The notes under the pieces are model-generated. The model was not told the DNA's origin, made no database searches, and worked only from the letters and a program-made list of their open reading frames with translations. Positions 27,989-36,858 of a DNA stretch of 64,000 nucleotides are shown here, piece after piece (position 1 is the stretch's first letter; every line of letters begins with the position of its first letter). Position numbers and translations under genes: made by a program. Source of the stretch: Bacteroidales bacterium UBA5536 (GTDB lineage Bacteria; Bacteroidota; Bacteroidia; Bacteroidales; F082); NCBI GenBank assembly GCA_002426795.1, contig DINQ01000011.1:1-64000 (forward strand). The letters are read 5' to 3'.

Positions 27989-28010
27989 AACATGGGTTTT
28001 AATTGACGGG

Positions 28011-28018
28011 CAAAGGTA
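28011..28018 (-). promoter_or_regulatory. -7 box of the glycosyltransferase operon
   Basis: The minus strand reads TACCTTTG directly after the terminator of the upstream operon, about 22 bases before the TTG start at 27988. Confidence 0.45.
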
Positions 28019-28071
28019 TAAAAAACAGACAAACCGTTTCAGTAAAGGCTGATGCATCTGCTGAAACGGTT
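28019..28071 (-). terminator. Terminator of the NuoE/NuoF-type operon
   Basis: A perfect 13-bp inverted repeat, CAAACCGTTTCAG and CTGAAACGGTTTG, with a ~17-base loop. On the minus strand it is followed by TCTGTTTTTTAT. It lies about 35 bases past the stop of the 1241-residue gene. Confidence 0.9.
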
Positions 28072-28106
28072 TGTGCGAAGAGGCTTTTCATGCCTTCATT
28101 GGTTTG

Positions 28107-31100
28107 TTACGACCAACCCAATTTTCCGGCAAACTCCTCATCAATGGTTTTCTGCAGCAGATCACAGCCATAGCGGAATTGCAGATTGCCATTATCGCTC
28201 TCCTTGAAAATGAACTGTAGTTCCTTGTAATCGCCGCGCTTGGGCAAAAGGTAAATGGCTTCTTCCAGTGCTTCTTCGGGTTTTACGATGCCATTCACAT
28301 TCAATTGCTTCAACATCTGCACCAATTGGTCGAAGCTGGTATGCGCCACCGGGCTACCCAGCTGCTTTTCGATCTTTTGGATTTTGCGTTGCGAATTGGT
28401 GAAGGTACCACCAAACTCCCAGGGCAAGGATGCCGGCATCACCAGATCGGCCATGCGGGCAGTCTCGCTCATCCAGAGGTCTTGCACCACCACAAAATCG
28501 AGGCGTGTGAACATCTGTTTGGCGTCGTCTTTGTTGAGCGCACAACCAATGGGATCTTCGCCAAAGATGAAAGCATTCTTGATCTTGCCACCCCTGAACA
28601 GCTTATAAACACTGTTGATGGTGAAAGGCATTTCGCCCACACCCCATTTGTGTGTCATGCGGTATTGCAAGTCTTCATCCAGAATAGGTTCAGCACCCAC
28701 GCCAATCTTATGACAAACGCCCATGTCGAAAATACCATGCGCATTGTTCTTTTCCTTCAGAGCGATGAGGCCGTTGGCAGTCTTACCCAGCTTACCCGTG
28801 ATCATTGCCAGATCATGCATTGCGATGCTGGCATTGGCCGAGAGGTCTTTTTCCTGGAACACCATGATGGCATTCATCTCTTCGTTGTAGTCTTTTGCAA
28901 AGGCAGCAACAGTCGGGAAATCGGTTCCGGCCAGACTCAGCAATTGCTGCATATCCGTAGCCAAAAGCTTTTCAACATACTCTTCAAAGCCTTCGGTTCG
29001 GTCTTTGATAAACAGGCTGTTTTGCAGATTGCACTCAACCAGGTATCGGTTCACTGCCTGAATGAAATAGAAGTAATTCTTGACGCGAATCACCTGATCG
29101 GCCTTTTTGCTGAAACTGCTGTCAGGCAAGGTTGTAATGTGCACTACCTGAATGCCTTCCTTATATTTGGTATTGAAGATCAGGTGGTTGATTACCGGAT
29201 GATCGTGGTGTAATTCGCCGCCGGCGACAAACACCTTGGATGCTCCACGCAGATCGCAGTAAGAGGCATTCTCGTTTGAGTTGTGGAAATAGCCGTCGCC
29301 GCGTCCCATATAATGGAAACTCGACACATTGTTGGTTTTTGCACCTGCACGTGCCAGCTTCTGAACCATATACAACTCTTCGTTGGTGAGTCGGGCACCG
29401 CCAAAGAAAGCGTTTTCGTCGGGTTTGGCTTTTTTGATCTTCTTACCAATCAGTTCATAGGCTTCTTCGAAACTGATTTCGCGGAAGCTACCGTTCTCCT
29501 TGAGCCATGGATTGGTGATGCGGCCGGGATTGTTAAACAGTTTATAGCCAAAAAGGGCACGGCGGTTGATATAATCGGGCCGGTTGATCTCTCCTTTTCG
29601 CGGGCGGGCCTTATAAAACTGTCCGCGGTGGTGCATCAGATCCACCTCATAGCCCTCTGAACCGAACATGTCGATCGCTTCGATGGTTTCCAGCCTGAGT
29701 GGTCCGGGTTTGAAGCTGTAATTCTCTGTCAACGCACCGGTAGGACAGGTGGTAAGGCACAAACCACAGCTTTCGCAACTGGTTTCATGCAGTGGCAGGC
29801 CCATGCTGGGTGCCACATAGCTTTTGAACCCTCGGTTCACGAGGCCCAGGGCATTGGCACCAACCACTTCCTTGCAGATGCGGATACACCTGCCACAGAG
29901 GATACATTTGTTGTTGTCGATCTCGATGAAAGGATGCCTGAAGTCGATCTGGTGTTCGTGAAACTCACCTGCATACGACTTTTGCTCAGCATGGTAGGTA
30001 GTTGAGTGCTTCTTTAGGTCGCAATCGAACAGCGCCGTACAGCCACATTCGAGGCATCGACCCGCTTCCATGTGGGCCACATTTTCGTTTTCATATCCCA
30101 GCTCTACCTCTGCAAAATTGAGGCGGGCGTTGGCTGGCAGCACTGGCATTTCATGACGCTTATGCGTCTCGAAGTGGCCTTTGTAGTCTTTGACTTCCTG
30201 CTGTTTGAAATTATCTCTCTTGCTCAGGAACTCTTTGGGTGCACGCGCAATGGCTTGTCCCCTGAGGTACTGATCGCAGGAGCGGGCCGCGATTTTGGCC
30301 TGAGCTATGGCTTCAATAATGGTGGCCGGACCTGTGACGCCATCACCGGCAGCAAAAACCGACGGGATGCCGGTTTGTAGGGTGTGTTTGTTGGCTTCGA
30401 TGTCGCCCCAGCGGTTGACAACCAGTTTACCATTGGCGGCAAAGCTGTTGATATCGTCGATGAAGTTCACATCGGTTTTTTGACCGATGGCAGCCAATAC
30501 ATAGTCGGCTTCCAGTTCAAACTCCGATCCGGGCACGGCAACTGGTCTGCGGCGGCCCGAAGCATCGGGTTCGCCCAACTCCATCCTGATGAGCACCATG
30601 CTCTTCAGCTTGCCTTCTTCGTCTTTCTTGATCTCAACAGGGTTGGTCAGGAAAAGGTATTCCACACCTTCGAGCTTCGATTCGTGAATCTCGATAGGGT
30701 TGGCCGGCATCTCTTTTTCGGTACGCCTGTACACCACATATACCTTGTCGGCCTTACCCCTGATGGAAGTACGACAACAGTCCATGGCCGTGTTACCACC
30801 ACCCACCACAACGACTGTCTTTCCCCTGAAATCGGGACGCTGGCCGGTTACTTCCATGTTCTTCAGGAAGTCGATACCGGCATACACATTTTCGGCATCA
30901 TCGCCCGGGCAACCCACCAAAGTTCCTTTTTGCGATCCAATGGTGAGGATGGTAGCGTCATATTCTTTTTGGAGTTTTTCAAAGCTCAGGTTTTCGCCCA
31001 GCCTTTGTTTGTAATAGATATTCACGCCCAGATCGGTGATGTTTTTCACCTCCTGATCAAGCAGGGCATTGGGCAACCGGTATTCCGGTATTCCATAGCG

Positions 31101-31832
31101 CAGCCAGCCGCCGGGCTGGGGAGCAGCCTCAAAAATATCAACCTGATGGCCTTCGAGACGGAGGAAATGGGCTGTTGAAAGCCCCCCGGGACCAGCGCCG
31201 ATCACGGCCACTTTTTTGCCGGTATCGGGTTTACAGGTGGGTACGAATTTGTTTGGAGATGCCAGGTCCTGGTCAGCAGCAAAGCGTTTCAGATAGTCGA
31301 TACCCACGGCAGCGCCTTCATCGAGTAGGTTGCGCCTGCAGGCAGCTTCGCACGGACGCACGCACACACGACCACAAATGGCCGGCAGCGGATTGGTTTC
31401 CTTGATGAGCGCAACGGCATCGCTGTAACGGCCTTTGTCGATGAGCGAGATATAACCTTGTACGTCAACGCCTGCCGGACAGGTCTGCTTGCAGGGTCCG
31501 ATGCAATCGGCGTAATGGTTACTCAGCAAAAGATCGAGGGCCGTTTTTCGTGCCTTTTTGATTTCGTCGGTTTCGGTATTCACCTTCATGCCCTCGGCAA
31601 TGGAAGTGGAGCAGCTGGGCTGGTGGCCGCGCATACCCTGTACTTCGACCACACATACATAACAGGATGAATAGGGGTCGATGCGCGGGTCGTGGCAAAG
31701 TGTTGGGATTTCGATGCCATGGCGTGTTGCACATTCATAAATGGTCTCGCCCTGGATACCCTGTACAACTTTTCCGTTGAGTTCGATATTGATATATTGA
31801 TTCATAGTCTTTTCTTTTACTTCGTTCTGCAT
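28107..31832 (-). CDS. Fused GltD-like / NuoG-like iron-sulfur subunit
   Basis: A 1241-residue multidomain electron-transfer subunit. Order: N-terminal [2Fe-2S] domain (C46, C57, C60, C74); a NuoG-type cluster segment (HYADCIGPCKQTCP, C110/C114/C118); a GltD/NfnB-like part with C153/C157/C161/C165, an FAD site (VAVIGAGPGGLSTAHFL) and an NAD(P) site (VVVVGGGNTAMDCCR); a CLECGCTALFDC cluster; two [4Fe-4S] ferredoxin motifs (CILCGRCIRIC, CESCGLCLTTC); and a ~490-residue molybdopterin-oxidoreductase fold. That last domain shows no catalytic Cys/Sec at the usual place, like NuoG, and there are no H-cluster motifs, so it is not clearly a formate dehydrogenase and not an Fe-hydrogenase. It starts on a TAATG overlap with the NuoF-like gene; the ATG at 31805 is an alternative. 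Confidence 0.82.
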   Translation of the reverse strand: MQNEVKEKTMNQYINIELNGKVVQGIQGETIYECATRHGIEIPTLCHDPRIDPYSSCYVCVVEVQGMRGHQPSCSTSIAEGMKVNTETDEIKKARKTALDLLLSNHYADCIGPCKQTCPAGVDVQGYISLIDKGRYSDAVALIKETNPLPAICGRVCVRPCEAACRRNLLDEGAAVGIDYLKRFAADQDLASPNKFVPTCKPDTGKKVAVIGAGPGGLSTAHFLRLEGHQVDIFEAAPQPGGWLRYGIPEYRLPNALLDQEVKNITDLGVNIYYKQRLGENLSFEKLQKEYDATILTIGSQKGTLVGCPGDDAENVYAGIDFLKNMEVTGQRPDFRGKTVVVVGGGNTAMDCCRTSIRGKADKVYVVYRRTEKEMPANPIEIHESKLEGVEYLFLTNPVEIKKDEEGKLKSMVLIRMELGEPDASGRRRPVAVPGSEFELEADYVLAAIGQKTDVNFIDDINSFAANGKLVVNRWGDIEANKHTLQTGIPSVFAAGDGVTGPATIIEAIAQAKIAARSCDQYLRGQAIARAPKEFLSKRDNFKQQEVKDYKGHFETHKRHEMPVLPANARLNFAEVELGYENENVAHMEAGRCLECGCTALFDCDLKKHSTTYHAEQKSYAGEFHEHQIDFRHPFIEIDNNKCILCGRCIRICKEVVGANALGLVNRGFKSYVAPSMGLPLHETSCESCGLCLTTCPTGALTENYSFKPGPLRLETIEAIDMFGSEGYEVDLMHHRGQFYKARPRKGEINRPDYINRRALFGYKLFNNPGRITNPWLKENGSFREISFEEAYELIGKKIKKAKPDENAFFGGARLTNEELYMVQKLARAGAKTNNVSSFHYMGRGDGYFHNSNENASYCDLRGASKVFVAGGELHHDHPVINHLIFNTKYKEGIQVVHITTLPDSSFSKKADQVIRVKNYFYFIQAVNRYLVECNLQNSLFIKDRTEGFEEYVEKLLATDMQQLLSLAGTDFPTVAAFAKDYNEEMNAIMVFQEKDLSANASIAMHDLAMITGKLGKTANGLIALKEKNNAHGIFDMGVCHKIGVGAEPILDEDLQYRMTHKWGVGEMPFTINSVYKLFRGGKIKNAFIFGEDPIGCALNKDDAKQMFTRLDFVVVQDLWMSETARMADLVMPASLPWEFGGTFTNSQRKIQKIEKQLGSPVAHTSFDQLVQMLKQLNVNGIVKPEEALEEAIYLLPKRGDYKELQFIFKESDNGNLQFRYGCDLLQKTIDEEFAGKLGWS

Positions 31833-33616
31833 TAATCAACCATTACTGCTTCAAACTTGCAGACATTGAAACATTCGCCGCACTGGATACAAATGTTCTG
31901 GTTGATGGTGTGGGCTTCTTTGCGTGCGCCATCGATGGCGTTGGTGGGGCATTTCTTGCCACAGACTGTGCATCCTGTGCATTTCTCCGGATCGATGGTG
32001 TAGGTTAAAAGCGGCTTGCACACCTTGGCCGGACATTTCTTATCGATGATGTGCGCCTCATATTCGTGTCGGAAATACTTCAGGGTTGTAAGCACCGGAT
32101 TGGGTGCTGTCTGGCCCAATCCGCAAAGCGAATTGTTCTTGATTTGGTAAGCCAGCTCTTCCAGCTTCGGGATGTCTTCTTCCTCACCCTTGCCCTCGGT
32201 GATCCGTTCAAGGATTTCGAGCATGCGTTTGGTTCCCACCCGGCAGAAGGTGCATTTGCCACAGGATTCCTCTTGTGTGAAATGCAGGAAGAACTTGGCC
32301 AGGTCGATCATACAGGTGCTTTCGTCCATCACCACCATACCACCCGAACCCATGATGGCGCCAGTAGCGTTTACTGAATCGTAATCGACAGGGGTGTGGC
32401 CCAGTTCAGCAGGAATACAACCTCCCGAAGGCCCGCCCAGCTGCACAGCTTTGAATTTCTTGTCGCCCTGAATGCCACCTCCCAGTTTAAAGATGATGTC
32501 GTTGATCGTGATGCCCATGGGCACTTCCACGAGGCCGCCATGTTTGATCTTTCCGGTCAGGGCAAAAACCTTGGTTCCTTTGCTTTTTTCGGTGCCATAA
32601 GCCGCGTAGGCCGCAGCGCCGTGGTTGATGATCCAGGGCACATTGCCAAAGGTTTCTACGTTGTTGATGTTGGTCGGTTTTTCCCAGAGTCCTGAAGCAG
32701 CAGGGAATGGAGGCCGTTTGCGTGGCATGCCCCGTTTGCCTTCGATGCTGGCAATGAGGGCGGTTTCTTCACCGCACACAAAAGCACCGGCTCCTTCTTT
32801 CACATAGATATCGAAATTGAAACCTGATCCCAGGATGTTTTCTCCCAGGAAACCTTTCTCTTTGGCTTGCCCGATGGCGATATTGAGGCGTTTGATGGCC
32901 AAGGGATATTCGGCACGGCAATAGATAACACCCGCTGTGGCGCCAATGGCATAACCACCGATCATCATACCTTCGAGCACTGCATGTGGGTCGCCTTCGA
33001 GCAGCGAACGATCCATAAAGGCACCCGGGTCGCCTTCGTCAGCATTGCAGATGATATATTTCTCGTCGCTGGCGTTCTGGTTGGCAAACTTCCACTTCAA
33101 TCCGGTGGGGAATCCACCACCACCGCGGCCACGCAGTCCCGAATCGATCATGGTCTGGATGATATCAAGCTGAGGTCTTTTTTCTTTTAAGATTCCGCTG
33201 ATGGCTTTATAAGCTTCATGCTGTATGGCCTCGTCAATTGATTCCGGGTCCATATAGCCGCAATTGCGCAGGGCAATTTTTACCTGTCCGTCGAAGAAGC
33301 TGTCTTCGTGGGTGGGCATATCTTCGGCTTTTACGGCCATTTCGGCATTTCTGATGCCTTTTGTCAGGTGATCGAGCACTACATCCAGTACCTTGTCTTC
33401 AGTCATATCGCCATAAATGATGCTGCCGGATGCATCCTGGATTTCGACCAGTGGTTCTTTGTAACACATCCCGATGCAACTGGTGCGGGCCAGCTCAAAA
33501 TCGACTGCATGTTCCTGTTGATAAGCCTTTAATTTGTCATATGTTTTTGAAGCTCCTGCTGCTATGCCGCAGCTTCCCAGACCAACAATAATTTTTGGTT
33601 TTTCCATCTTCTGCAT
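31832..33616 (-). CDS. NuoF/HydB-like NADH-binding flavoprotein subunit
   Basis: A 594-residue subunit. Order: N-terminal thioredoxin-like [2Fe-2S] domain (LGSCGIAAG, RTSCIGMCYKEPL); the Nuo51 FMN/NADH domain (GLRGRGGGGFPTGLKW, CNADEGDPGAFMDRSLLE, GAGAYxCGEE-type GAGAFVCGEETALIASIEG); an SLBB domain; the [4Fe-4S] site ESCGKCTFCRVGT with a later C in NNSLCGLGQ; and a C-terminal pair of [4Fe-4S] motifs (CTGCTVCGKKCP, CIQCGECFNVCK). The extra ends match HydB of bifurcating complexes rather than complex I NuoF. It oxidises or reduces NAD(H) as part of the soluble complex with its neighbours. NuoE-like stop is 8 bases upstream. Confidence 0.9.
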   Translation of the reverse strand: MQKMEKPKIIVGLGSCGIAAGASKTYDKLKAYQQEHAVDFELARTSCIGMCYKEPLVEIQDASGSIIYGDMTEDKVLDVVLDHLTKGIRNAEMAVKAEDMPTHEDSFFDGQVKIALRNCGYMDPESIDEAIQHEAYKAISGILKEKRPQLDIIQTMIDSGLRGRGGGGFPTGLKWKFANQNASDEKYIICNADEGDPGAFMDRSLLEGDPHAVLEGMMIGGYAIGATAGVIYCRAEYPLAIKRLNIAIGQAKEKGFLGENILGSGFNFDIYVKEGAGAFVCGEETALIASIEGKRGMPRKRPPFPAASGLWEKPTNINNVETFGNVPWIINHGAAAYAAYGTEKSKGTKVFALTGKIKHGGLVEVPMGITINDIIFKLGGGIQGDKKFKAVQLGGPSGGCIPAELGHTPVDYDSVNATGAIMGSGGMVVMDESTCMIDLAKFFLHFTQEESCGKCTFCRVGTKRMLEILERITEGKGEEEDIPKLEELAYQIKNNSLCGLGQTAPNPVLTTLKYFRHEYEAHIIDKKCPAKVCKPLLTYTIDPEKCTGCTVCGKKCPTNAIDGARKEAHTINQNICIQCGECFNVCKFEAVMVD

Positions 33617-33624
33617 GTTTTTAC

Positions 33625-34155
33625 CTATTCCTGTGGTTGTTTACAGAGATTGTTTTTCATCTCCTTGATCACTTTCACTGCCAGCTTCCCACTGAGTTTA
33701 CCGTAGGTGTTTTCGCCGATCATCATCACCGGAGCCAGCGAGCAACAACCCAGACAAGCAACAGATTCGAGTGTGAATTCGCCATCAGCAGTTGTTTCGC
33801 CATCGCCCACCTCCAGAAAATCTTTCAGAGCATCGGTGATGGCATTGGCGTTCTGCACATGGCAGGCCGTTCCATGGCATACCTTGATGATGTTGCGGCC
33901 TACTGGTTTGAGCCGGAACTGGGCATAGAATGTGGCTACGCCGTATATATCAGCACTTGAGATGCCTGTGGCTTCCGATAGTTTTTCAAATGCCGGCCCG
34001 GGGATGTATCCATACAGATGCTGTGTGCCCTGTAACAATGGGATCAGGCTCCCCGATTTGCCTTTGTATTTGGCTATCAGGCTGTCCATGAGGCTCAAAT
34101 CGGCTCCGTCGACTTCCTGAACGTGGTTTTCACTGACTAATCTTGTGATTCGCAT
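33625..34155 (-). CDS. NuoE/HydC-like [2Fe-2S] subunit
   Basis: About 176 residues from the ATG at 34155 (an upstream in-frame ATG lies at 34206). It has the helical NuoE N-terminus (LIPLLQGTQHLYGYIPG, SSADIYGVATFYAQF) and the thioredoxin-like [2Fe-2S] ligands in KVCHGTACHV (C-x4-C) and CLGCCSLAPVM (C-x3-C). It is the first gene of the minus-strand operon 34155-28107 and forms the electron entry module with the NuoF-like subunit. Confidence 0.9.
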   Translation of the reverse strand: MRITRLVSENHVQEVDGADLSLMDSLIAKYKGKSGSLIPLLQGTQHLYGYIPGPAFEKLSEATGISSADIYGVATFYAQFRLKPVGRNIIKVCHGTACHVQNANAITDALKDFLEVGDGETTADGEFTLESVACLGCCSLAPVMMIGENTYGKLSGKLAVKVIKEMKNNLCKQPQE

Positions 34156-34191
34156 AGGTTGAATTCTTAATGAAGAATAATTTCTTAGGCG

Positions 34192-34204
34192 GTCTAAATT
34201 AGAC
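34192..34204. promoter_or_regulatory. Palindrome upstream of the NuoE-like gene
   Basis: GTCTAAATTAGAC is a 13-base palindrome (6-bp arms). Its half GTCTAAATTA recurs at 34259-34268. It lies 37 bases before the chosen start and overlaps a possible -7 box on the minus strand (TAATTTAG). It is a candidate repressor or redox-regulator operator; the protein is unknown. Confidence 0.4.
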
Positions 34205-34449
34205 AATCTGTTGCAGTTTTTAGTCCTTTAAATGCTGATTTGCAGCTATTTATATTCAGTCTAAATTATTGATAAAGCTAAATATCTGTTACTGTACGAC
34301 AAAGAAAACAACGGGAAGATCGTCCTGCAATAAGGCAATCAAATGGAATTGCTTGCTCTTTTCGGTTTTTTGCGTGATTCACTGAGAGATACTCAGTGAT
34401 GACACCAGCCAAATGGGAGTTTTTGCTTGTAGCCTGTAACGATTTGCGC

Positions 34450-34457
34450 TATTTTTG
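34450..34457 (+). promoter_or_regulatory. -7 box of the YkgJ-family gene
   Basis: TATTTTTG, with a TTG 20 bases upstream, 20 bases before the ATG at 34478. An unrelated perfect 8-bp inverted repeat (TCACTGAG/CTCAGTGA, 34379-34399) lies further upstream. Confidence 0.45.
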
Positions 34458-34477
34458 CCGCGTTTGAACATAACCCT

Positions 34478-34972
34478 ATGCAGCACCTATTTGAAGAGTG
34501 GCAAAAGCAACGCGGGCAGCAAAAGAAAGCGAACCAAAAATTCCTGAAAGGCATCCGGGGCGCTCAGAGTCGTCAGCTCGGTGAAACAGCAGGAAGGCTT
34601 CACGATGAGGTCTTTGCTGTGGTAGATTGTCTGGCCTGTGCCAACTGCTGCAAGTCGATTCCGCCTATCCTGAACGAAACCGATGTACGTCGTGTGGCCA
34701 AGGCGCTGGGGATGCGTCCGTCCGATTTTCATCAACAGTATGTTGTGGTGGATGAGGACGGCGACATGGTGATGAAAGGCAAACCCTGTCCGCTACTGCA
34801 AGCCGACAACACTTGCAGTGTATACGAATCGCGGCCCAAGGCCTGCCGGCAATATCCACACACCGATCGTGCACAGTTTGCCGACAACCTGAAGCTGCAC
34901 GCCACCAACAGCCAGTATTGTCCTGCTGTTTTTCACATCCTTAACAAGCTCAGACAGTTGAATTTGAAATAG
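34478..34972 (+). CDS. YkgJ-family Cys-cluster protein
   Basis: A 164-residue protein with the zinc/iron-chelating CxxCxxCC family pattern: [13 protein letters not shown] near residue 52, then [20 protein letters not shown] and [10 protein letters not shown]. Metal binding is expected; the biological role of the family is not established. It is a single gene ahead of obgE. Confidence 0.85.
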   Translation: MQHLFEEWQKQRGQQKKANQKFLKGIRGAQSRQLGETAGRLHDEVFAVVDCLACANCCKSIPPILNETDVRRVAKALGMRPSDFHQQYVVVDEDGDMVMKGKPCPLLQADNTCSVYESRPKACRQYPHTDRAQFADNLKLHATNSQYCPAVFHILNKLRQLNLK

Positions 34973-34993
34973 CTTCCATGCTGTTGGAAGTTG

Positions 34994-35001
34994 TATCTTT
35001 G
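34994..35001 (+). promoter_or_regulatory. -7 box of obgE
   Basis: TATCTTTG (TAnnTTTG) 17 bases before the ATG at 35019. Confidence 0.5.
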
Positions 35002-35018
35002 CAAAAAAATACAGACGT

Positions 35019-36026
35019 ATGGCCGGATCGAATTTTGTGGATTATGTGAAGATTTTTTGCCGTTCGGGCAAAGGTGGGGCCGGTTCGGCGCATTTCAGAA
35101 GGGAGAAATTTGAACCCAAAGGCGGTCCCGATGGCGGCGACGGCGGTCGCGGCGGACACATCATCATGCGCGGCAACGCCCAGATGTGGACCCTGCTGCA
35201 CCTGCGTTACACCAAGCATCTCTTTGCCGGACATGGTGAGTCGGGCGGAAGGCAACAAAGTACCGGAGCCGGTGGTAAAGATGTTATTATTGAAGTGCCG
35301 CTGGGAACAGTCGCTGTTGATCCTGACACTGGCGAGCAGCTGGCCGAAATTATTGAAGACGGACAAGAGTTTGTGCTGGTAAGAGGTGGCCGGGGCGGAC
35401 AGGGCAATGTGCATTTCAAATCGGCTACCAATCAGGCGCCACGCTTTGCACAACCTGGCGAAGACTTCATTGAAAAGTATATCATCATCGAGCTCAAACT
35501 ATTGGCCGACGTAGGCCTTGTGGGCTTCCCCAATGCAGGTAAATCAACCCTGCTTTCTACGGTTTCGGCTGCACGTCCCGAAATTGGCGATTACCCTTTC
35601 ACCACACTGACTCCCAATCTGGGTATTGTTAGCTATTACGACTTTAAGTCGTTTATCATGGCCGATATTCCGGGTATCATCGAAGGGGCTTCCGAAGGAA
35701 AAGGACTTGGGCTGCGTTTTCTGCGTCACATCGAACGCAACTCCATCCTGCTGTTTTTGGTTCCGGCCGACAGCAACGATATTGCCAAAGAATACGATAT
35801 TCTGTTGGGCGAATTGCAGGCCTACAACCCCGAGTTGCTCGACAAGGACCGCGTGTTGGCCATCAGCAAGAGCGATATGCTCGATGCCGAACTCAAAACC
35901 GAAATCAGGAAAAACCTACCCAAAGTGCCGTATGTCTTTATCAGCTCAGTTACCGGCGAAGGTATCAAAGAGCTTAAAGACCTGCTGTGGCTGCATCTGA
36001 ACAACGATGAAACAGCAGAACGTTAA
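35019..36026 (+). CDS. obgE: GTPase ObgE/CgtA
   Basis: A 335-residue Obg GTPase that acts in 50S ribosome assembly and stress control. The Gly-rich Obg fold is residues ~1-160 ([31 protein letters not shown]). The G domain has G1 [12 protein letters not shown]2 in [12 protein letters not shown]3 [17 protein letters not shown]4 ISKSD and G5 ISSVTGEG. Length is normal and there is no C-terminal OCT extension, as is usual in Bacteroidetes. It is preceded by its own promoter box. Confidence 0.97.
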   Translation: MAGSNFVDYVKIFCRSGKGGAGSAHFRREKFEPKGGPDGGDGGRGGHIIMRGNAQMWTLLHLRYTKHLFAGHGESGGRQQSTGAGGKDVIIEVPLGTVAVDPDTGEQLAEIIEDGQEFVLVRGGRGGQGNVHFKSATNQAPRFAQPGEDFIEKYIIIELKLLADVGLVGFPNAGKSTLLSTVSAARPEIGDYPFTTLTPNLGIVSYYDFKSFIMADIPGIIEGASEGKGLGLRFLRHIERNSILLFLVPADSNDIAKEYDILLGELQAYNPELLDKDRVLAISKSDMLDAELKTEIRKNLPKVPYVFISSVTGEGIKELKDLLWLHLNNDETAER

Positions 36027-36120
36027 GGGAAGATGAAGTTTTGCACATCACCGAAGCTGGCTTTTCAGGTTTTCTGCTGAGAAAAAATCATGTACTTTTG
36101 AGCAGTAAAAAAACAGAGAG

Positions 36121-36226
36121 ATGAAATATACATTAAGAATATCATCATACTCGCTGTAATGAAAATTTATGGATTCCCGAAAGTTTTCGGGATTGACCTA
36201 TGATATCAAAATTATTTACAAATGAA
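36121..36226 (+). repeat. Interspersed ~106-bp repeat, third copy
   Basis: It begins ATGAAATATACATTAAG and ends in ACAAATGAA. It matches the tandem pair at 13134-13330 (opposite strand), with about 10 mismatches and one gap over the last 73 bases against the first unit. The centre is a perfect hairpin (TCCCGAAA-gt-TTTCGGGA, 36175-36192). The terminal ATG of the unit is the start codon of the next gene (36222). Confidence 0.8.
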
Positions 36227-36854
36227 TAAGTTGGTGATTATCATGCTTTTTATGGCTATAGCAGGAATGGCTTTGGCACAGGAGCAGGAGCAGGATCTGC
36301 AAGACAAACTCAAAGAAGGACGCTTCGAAACACTCAAGCATATGCTCGATTATCGCTTCAAAGGTGGAAGTGGCGAGTTTGAACACGTGTTTTTCAGCAC
36401 CGTAACCTATCCCGAAAATGCACAGAACAACTGCATCATCGGCACAACAATCCTTTCTTTTACGGTAAGTTGCGACAACAAGCTGGATAACTTTTCGCTG
36501 CGCAACCCGCTGCATTATGGCATCAACGAGGAATTACAGAAATTTCTTTCGGCCACAACAGACATGTGGAACACCTGCAACGACGACAAATACACCAAGT
36601 TTGAAGTACCTGTACTATTTACGCTCACCGGAACAGAAACAGGAGCCAAAGGCTTTCTCACGCTCGAGGTCGAAAACCCCGGATTCAGCTGTAAGGACGA
36701 CAGTTACTACCTGCAACAGTTTGAACGTCTGCGCGATAAAAGGAAGGTGAACAAAGCCCTGAAGATGCTCGATATGCTCATCAGGCGCGACCCCTACAAC
36801 ACTTCTTACTACGACATGAAACGCGACTTGCTCGAGTCGAAGAAAGATAAATAA
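36222..36854 (+). CDS. Secreted protein with TonB-C-like domain
   Basis: A 210-residue secreted protein, with signal peptide MNKLVIIMLFMAIAGMALAQ. Residues ~60-150 (FSTVTYPENAQNNCIIGTTI, LSFTVSCDNKLDNFSLRNPL, then LQKFLSATTDMWN) follow the pattern of the TonB C-terminal domain (YPxxAxxxxxxGxxxxxFxV...W), without the N-terminal membrane helix and Pro-rich linker of a real TonB. The C-terminal ~50 residues are helical and charged, resembling a TPR hairpin. The start codon lies within an interspersed repeat. Role unknown, probably periplasmic. Confidence 0.65.
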   Translation: MNKLVIIMLFMAIAGMALAQEQEQDLQDKLKEGRFETLKHMLDYRFKGGSGEFEHVFFSTVTYPENAQNNCIIGTTILSFTVSCDNKLDNFSLRNPLHYGINEELQKFLSATTDMWNTCNDDKYTKFEVPVLFTLTGTETGAKGFLTLEVENPGFSCKDDSYYLQQFERLRDKRKVNKALKMLDMLIRRDPYNTSYYDMKRDLLESKKDK

Positions 36855-36858
36855 TCCT

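Noticed and set aside
28305..31178. Long plus-strand frames opposite the 1241-residue gene (for example 28305-29213 and 30384-31178)
   Set aside because: They are antisense shadows of a gene with clear family motifs.
28107..31832. Fe-hydrogenase (HydA) or formate dehydrogenase assignment
   Set aside because: No H-cluster motifs (TSCCP, MPC, GGVMEAA) are present and no catalytic Cys/Sec is evident in the Mo-type domain.
34379..34399. TCACTGAG/CTCAGTGA inverted repeat as a terminator
   Set aside because: No gene ends nearby on either strand and there is no T run, so it was noted only as an unassigned hairpin.
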